Shown here in pieces: positions 60,871 to 64,000 of a DNA stretch of 64,000 nucleotides. The stretch comes from Nitrogeniibacter aestuarii (GTDB taxonomy: Bacteria > Pseudomonadota > Gammaproteobacteria > Burkholderiales > Rhodocyclaceae). Position 1 is the first letter of the stretch, and each line of letters begins with the position of its first letter. The translations under genes and the position numbers were made by a program. The stretch covers positions 2,232,001 to 2,296,000 of the forward strand of contig NZ_CP071321.1 of NCBI RefSeq assembly GCF_017309585.1, in the 5' to 3' direction. The notes under the pieces are model-generated. The model saw nothing but the letters and a program-made list of their open reading frames with translations, was not told the DNA's origin and searched no databases.

Positions 60871-62252
60871 TCGAGCACGGCTTCGACCCCGTCCTGTTGT
60901 GGACCGACGCACTGTTCTTCATGCTGCTGCTGGCCTTTGCGGCCGGATTGACGCATGCCTGGCGCAGTCCGCCGCTGCGCGTGCAGTGGCAAAAGGTGAC
61001 GCGACGGGCCACAGGCATGTCGTCGATCGTCATTTTGAGTGCATTTTTGCTGATCGCGGTGCTCGACAGCCTGCATTTCCGGGCCGCTTTACCGCCTGCT
61101 GAGGGCGCGACCGACGTCGTGTACTCCACCGAAGTGAGCAGCGTGCTCGATCTGGTGCTCGCACGCCAGAGAGCCGAAGCCGAACGCACCTATTCGGCGC
61201 CGCTCGCCACCCACGCCTACGTCAAGGAAACGGTCGAGCTGCCCGATGGCACTCAGACGCGCTCATACCCGCGGCTCAAATACGGTGGTGAATATCTTGA
61301 TGATACGGATGCCCACCACACGGGCGACATCCTGGCCAAACTGCTCGATGGCATTGGCTACGGGGCCATGATTTCGGCTGCCGCCCTGGTGATCGTCGGC
61401 TGGGGCGTCGGGGGGCCGGGGAAGTTGTTGCGCGGTCAGACACGCAATGCCTGGCGTGCGGCGTGGGTCACCTTGTCAGTCCTGGCCTTTGCCGGCGGCG
61501 TTCTGTTCTCGCTGGCCCAGGGTTACCACGTGTTCGGCACCGACAAGGTGGGTCAGGATGTACTCATGCTCACCCTCAAGAGTGTGCGTACCGCCATCAT
61601 GATCGGCACCCTGACCACCCTGGTCACCATGCCACTGGCCATTGCGCTGGGCATTCTGGCCGGCTATTTCGGTGGCTGGGTGGATGATGTCATTCAGTAC
61701 ATCTACACGGTGCTCAATTCCATTCCGGGCGTGTTGCTCATTGCCGCAGCGGTGCTCATGATGCAGGTGTTCATCGAACTGCATCCGGAGTGGTTTTCTA
61801 CGGCGGCCGAGCGTTCCGACGCTCGCCTGCTGGCCTTGTGCATCATTCTGGGCATGACCAGCTGGACGGGTCTTTGTCGATTGCTGCGCGGTGAAACACT
61901 CAAGCTCCGGGAACTCGAGTATGTGCAGGCGGCCCGGGCCTTCGGCGTGCCGACAGTCAAGGTGTTGATGCGGCACATCCTGCCCAACCTCATGCACATC
62001 GTCCTGATTGCGATGGTGATGGATTTTTCCGGGCTGGTGCTGGCCGAAGCCGTGCTCTCGTACGTGGGTATTGGCGTCGATCCGAACATGGCCAGTTTTG
62101 GCACCATGATCAACGCCGCCCGCATGGAGCTGGCGAGAGACCCCATGGTGTGGTGGTCGCTGGCCGCCGCCTTTGTCTTCATGTTCGTGCTGGTGCTGGC
62201 CGCAAACCTGCTGGCTGATGTGGTCCGGGATGCCTTCGATCCGCGCGGGTAA
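60867..62252 (+). CDS. ABC transporter permease (DppC/OppC type), long form
   Basis: 461 residues, longer than the usual 290-300. It has several membrane helices. An extra N-terminal region with a helix near 10-28, another near 50-68 and a soluble stretch (about 70-155) precedes the OppC core. The core has DKVGQDVLMLTLKSVRTAIMIG and the EAA loop EYVQAARAFGVPTVKVLMRHILPNLMHIVL. No ATP-binding protein gene follows: the next genes are on the minus strand. The ATPases must be elsewhere or shared. Confidence 0.92.
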   Translation: MIEHGFDPVLLWTDALFFMLLLAFAAGLTHAWRSPPLRVQWQKVTRRATGMSSIVILSAFLLIAVLDSLHFRAALPPAEGATDVVYSTEVSSVLDLVLARQRAEAERTYSAPLATHAYVKETVELPDGTQTRSYPRLKYGGEYLDDTDAHHTGDILAKLLDGIGYGAMISAAALVIVGWGVGGPGKLLRGQTRNAWRAAWVTLSVLAFAGGVLFSLAQGYHVFGTDKVGQDVLMLTLKSVRTAIMIGTLTTLVTMPLAIALGILAGYFGGWVDDVIQYIYTVLNSIPGVLLIAAAVLMMQVFIELHPEWFSTAAERSDARLLALCIILGMTSWTGLCRLLRGETLKLRELEYVQAARAFGVPTVKVLMRHILPNLMHIVLIAMVMDFSGLVLAEAVLSYVGIGVDPNMASFGTMINAARMELARDPMVWWSLAAAFVFMFVLVLAANLLADVVRDAFDPRG

Positions 62253-62266
62253 GTGCGAGGCCGTGC

Positions 62267-62830
62267 TCAGGCGAACAGATTGACGCTCGGCGCGCTTTCG
62301 TTGATCTTGGTGTAAGCGTTGATGGCTGCGCTCAGCTGACTGGTGGCGCCGTCTGCACCGTTGGCCGCATTGCCTTGTCGAGCCAGCTCCTGCTGCGCCT
62401 GTGCCTGCATCTGTGCCGCCTGGGCTGCAACCCGGTAGTCCTGGGCTGATGGGTCGACCGGTGCCATGGCGGCACGTCGAATCTGGTCGGCTTTTCGAAT
62501 CGTCTCCTCAGGCGTCCGACCGGGCGAGACATCGATCTGCACTTCGCCACCAACGGCATACATCTTGCCATCGGGGCCTTTCACCATATCGAAGTTGGCG
62601 CCGCTCTGGGCCAGACCGCCGGATGCTGCCAGATGGGCCGCCTCGTGGGCACGCACCCGGGTGTCGGTGGCGGCCAGTTCTTCGACTGAGGGCCCGCTCG
62701 ACATCGCCTTGTCTGCGTCCTCGTCCGCCTGGCGGGCACTGCGCGCGGGTGCCGCCGCCCGATCAAGGTCGGGGCGGCTGGCGGCAACCTGAAAACTCGC
62801 AGCAGAAGCAGTGAGGCTCGAAATCATCAC
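62267..62830 (-). CDS. SprA-related putative metalloprotease
   Basis: 187 residues. A zinc-protease-like motif HEAAH (His62, Glu63, His66) lies in VRAHEAAHLAASGG, followed by GPDGKMYAVGGEVQIDVSPG, typical of the SprA-related (PF12118) family. The rest is Ala/Gln-rich and likely disordered or coiled-coil (AAQAAQMQAQAQQELA). No signal peptide is visible. Substrate unknown. Convergent with the permease gene, 14-base gap. Confidence 0.8.
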   Translation of the reverse strand: MMISSLTASAASFQVAASRPDLDRAAAPARSARQADEDADKAMSSGPSVEELAATDTRVRAHEAAHLAASGGLAQSGANFDMVKGPDGKMYAVGGEVQIDVSPGRTPEETIRKADQIRRAAMAPVDPSAQDYRVAAQAAQMQAQAQQELARQGNAANGADGATSQLSAAINAYTKINESAPSVNLFA

Positions 62831-62893
62831 ACACCCACGTGGCGCAACGGCACTTGTAGTGAGTCTAGTGACTGATTTTCACCAAAAATAGGG

Positions 62894-63607
62894 TCAGAGA
62901 GGCTTCGATGCGGGAGAAGCTTCAGTCGGATTGCTATCCGCTGCCTTGGCAGGACGGGGTGGAGGCAGAACCTCGCAGAACCATTTGGCGGCCAGGGTCG
63001 TGACGGTCTCCAGGGTGCCGGGCTGGCTGAAGCTCTCGTCGGCGCCGCCCACGTCCTGCCAGTGCTTGCTCGCCCTGATGAGGTCAAAGGCGCGACGCAC
63101 CATGTCGCGCCCCGGGTCGTTGCGACCGACGACCACATGAACCGGCACGGTCACGTTGCCGAGTGGGCCCGCACCGGCCAGATCAAGTCGACCGCCGCGG
63201 CAAAACAGGGCATCAAAACCTTCTTCGAGTCGAGCGGCCGCGCGCACGGCAGCGCCGCTACCGGTGCCGCTGCAGAACAGTCCGCGCGCGAGACCGTCGA
63301 GCGGCGGTTGATGGTCGACCCAGTCCAGTGCCGATTCGAGGCGTGTGGCAAGCAGTGGCGTATTGAATCGAATGTCCGGGTCGCGCGCTTCTTCGTGCAC
63401 GGTGAGCAGATCGACGAGGAGTGTGGCGAAACCCGCCGCCTGCATCTGGTGGGTCACATAGGCCTCGCGCGATGTCTCATGACGGCCCGCCGAGGTCTGG
63501 GTGACGATGATGAGACCACGCACGTCGGGTGCGTGGGCAAGGAGGGCGCCCAACCAGACGGGGCCAGCGGGCAGGCTCAGTTCGATATTGCGCAACTTCA
63601 TGCTCAT
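62894..63607 (-). CDS. Dienelactone hydrolase-like protein, catalytic residues apparently lost
   Basis: 237 residues, alpha/beta hydrolase fold of the DLH-like type that often occurs fused or beside phosphoribosyltransferases. The nucleophile elbow usually reads FGASTG; here it is FCSGTG (residues 111-116) with glycine (Gly114) at the serine position. The usual His before FEEPG-like is Glu191 (ADESFSQPGTLE). The Asp (GRNDP, 164) remains. So it may be a non-catalytic binding protein; a shift to Ser113 is possible. No signal peptide. It lies next to a radical SAM gene. Confidence 0.8.
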   Translation of the reverse strand: MSMKLRNIELSLPAGPVWLGALLAHAPDVRGLIIVTQTSAGRHETSREAYVTHQMQAAGFATLLVDLLTVHEEARDPDIRFNTPLLATRLESALDWVDHQPPLDGLARGLFCSGTGSGAAVRAAARLEEGFDALFCRGGRLDLAGAGPLGNVTVPVHVVVGRNDPGRDMVRRAFDLIRASKHWQDVGGADESFSQPGTLETVTTLAAKWFCEVLPPPRPAKAADSNPTEASPASKPL

Positions 63608-63633
63608 GAGCGGATACGTTACACCTTATCGAT

Positions 63634-64000
63634 TCATGGTGCATGAGCCGAGATTCGAACGGGGATGCGCCGATTGCCGAAGTCCCCCGCGTGTCGATCG
63701 AAATGGCCGGCAATGGCATGCCCGCAGTTGCTGCAATGGCCCTCGGGTGTTAAGGCGTAGTGCATGATCTGGTAGCCGTCGCGCACGATGAGCGCGGTGT
63801 GGCAGGCAGGGCAAAGGGTCGTGCTGCCTTCGGTGTCGCGAACGTTGCCTGTGTAGACGTAGTGGGCGCCCGCATCCATCGCGATCTGGCGGGCACGCCG
63901 GACCGTGGCCAATGGCGTGGCCGGATGGCGATCGAGTTTGTAATCCGGATGAAACGCAGTGAAATGGAGCGGTACATCCGGCCCCAGTTCCCGAACCACC
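63634..64000 (-). CDS. AmmeMemoRadiSam system radical SAM enzyme, C-terminal part
   Basis: About 122 residues to the stop; the 5' portion with the CxxxCxxC cluster lies outside the window. VPLHFTAFHPDYKL and AGAHYVYTGNVRDTEGSTTLCPAC match the end of the AmmeMemoRadiSam-type radical SAM proteins. Two Cys pairs (CPAC, CSNC) may bind zinc. Function within the system (with MEMO-like and AMMECR1-like proteins) is unclear. It is on the same strand as the hydrolase-like gene downstream, 26 bases apart. Confidence 0.85.
   Translation of the reverse strand, partial: VVRELGPDVPLHFTAFHPDYKLDRHPATPLATVRRARQIAMDAGAHYVYTGNVRDTEGSTTLCPACHTALIVRDGYQIMHYALTPEGHCSNCGHAIAGHFDRHAGDFGNRRIPVRISAHAP

Overview
The window looks like chromosomal housekeeping DNA from a GC-rich Gram-negative betaproteobacterium, most likely Rhodocyclales (Azoarcus/Thauera-like). 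That placement is inferred from gene order (nadB–rpoE–rse–mucD–lepA–lepB–rnc–era–recO–pdxJ–acpS–nagZ–uvrC–pgsA) and protein character; no database search was possible. Coding density is very high, many genes overlap by 4 bases, and I see no insertion sequence, prophage, CRISPR array or integrase.

Region 1 (1–16.5 kb) starts with a YgfX-like fragment and nadB. One long co-directional block follows: the extracytoplasmic stress sigma factor with its anti-sigma and regulatory proteins (rpoE, rseA, rseB, rseC, mucD), a small glutaredoxin-like gene and a terminator. Next come translation and secretion genes (lepA, lepB), RNA processing (rnc, era), repair (recO, uvrC), cofactor and lipid genes (pdxJ, acpS, pgsA) and cell-wall recycling (nagZ). 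Region 2 (16.5–24.4 kb) has a Gly-Cys-Gly tRNA cluster behind a consensus promoter, a phosphodiesterase-like gene, a DUF1178 gene, tRNA-Leu, minCDE, an Hsp33 chaperone that has lost all four zinc/redox cysteines, an ArsC/Spx-like gene and tex.

Region 3 (24.5–38.8 kb) is mixed metabolism and regulation: a small exported protein, a thioredoxin-TPR chaperone (CnoX type), a sugar-phosphate mutarotase, the Tag glycosylase, a Pat-type acyl-CoA synthetase/acetyltransferase fusion, a five-PAS orphan histidine kinase, a succinate-semialdehyde dehydrogenase, a methyltransferase, the selenouridine pair mnmH/selD, and divergent tesA/lolD-like genes whose start codons overlap. Region 4 (38.8–48 kb) holds the squalene cassette hpnC-hpnD-hpnE, tRNA-Leu, an HDOD protein and the stress kinase operon prkA–DUF444–spoVR.

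Region 5 (48–57.6 kb) is the protein quality-control cluster tig–clpP–clpX–lon–hupB–(tRNA-Val, tRNA-Asp)–ppiD, with fabI convergent. A perfect 26-base palindrome overlaps a heat-shock-type promoter of lon. Region 6 (57.7–64 kb) has a peptide-type ABC transporter (binding protein plus two permeases, no ATPase gene beside it), a SprA-like putative metalloprotease, a DLH-like protein that appears to lack its catalytic Ser and His, and the C-terminal part of an AmmeMemoRadiSam radical SAM enzyme running off the window.

The most noteworthy points are the cysteine-free Hsp33, the lon promoter palindrome, the apparent pseudo-hydrolase beside the AmmeMemoRadiSam gene and the ATPase-less transporter. 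I did not find a clearly new multi-gene system.
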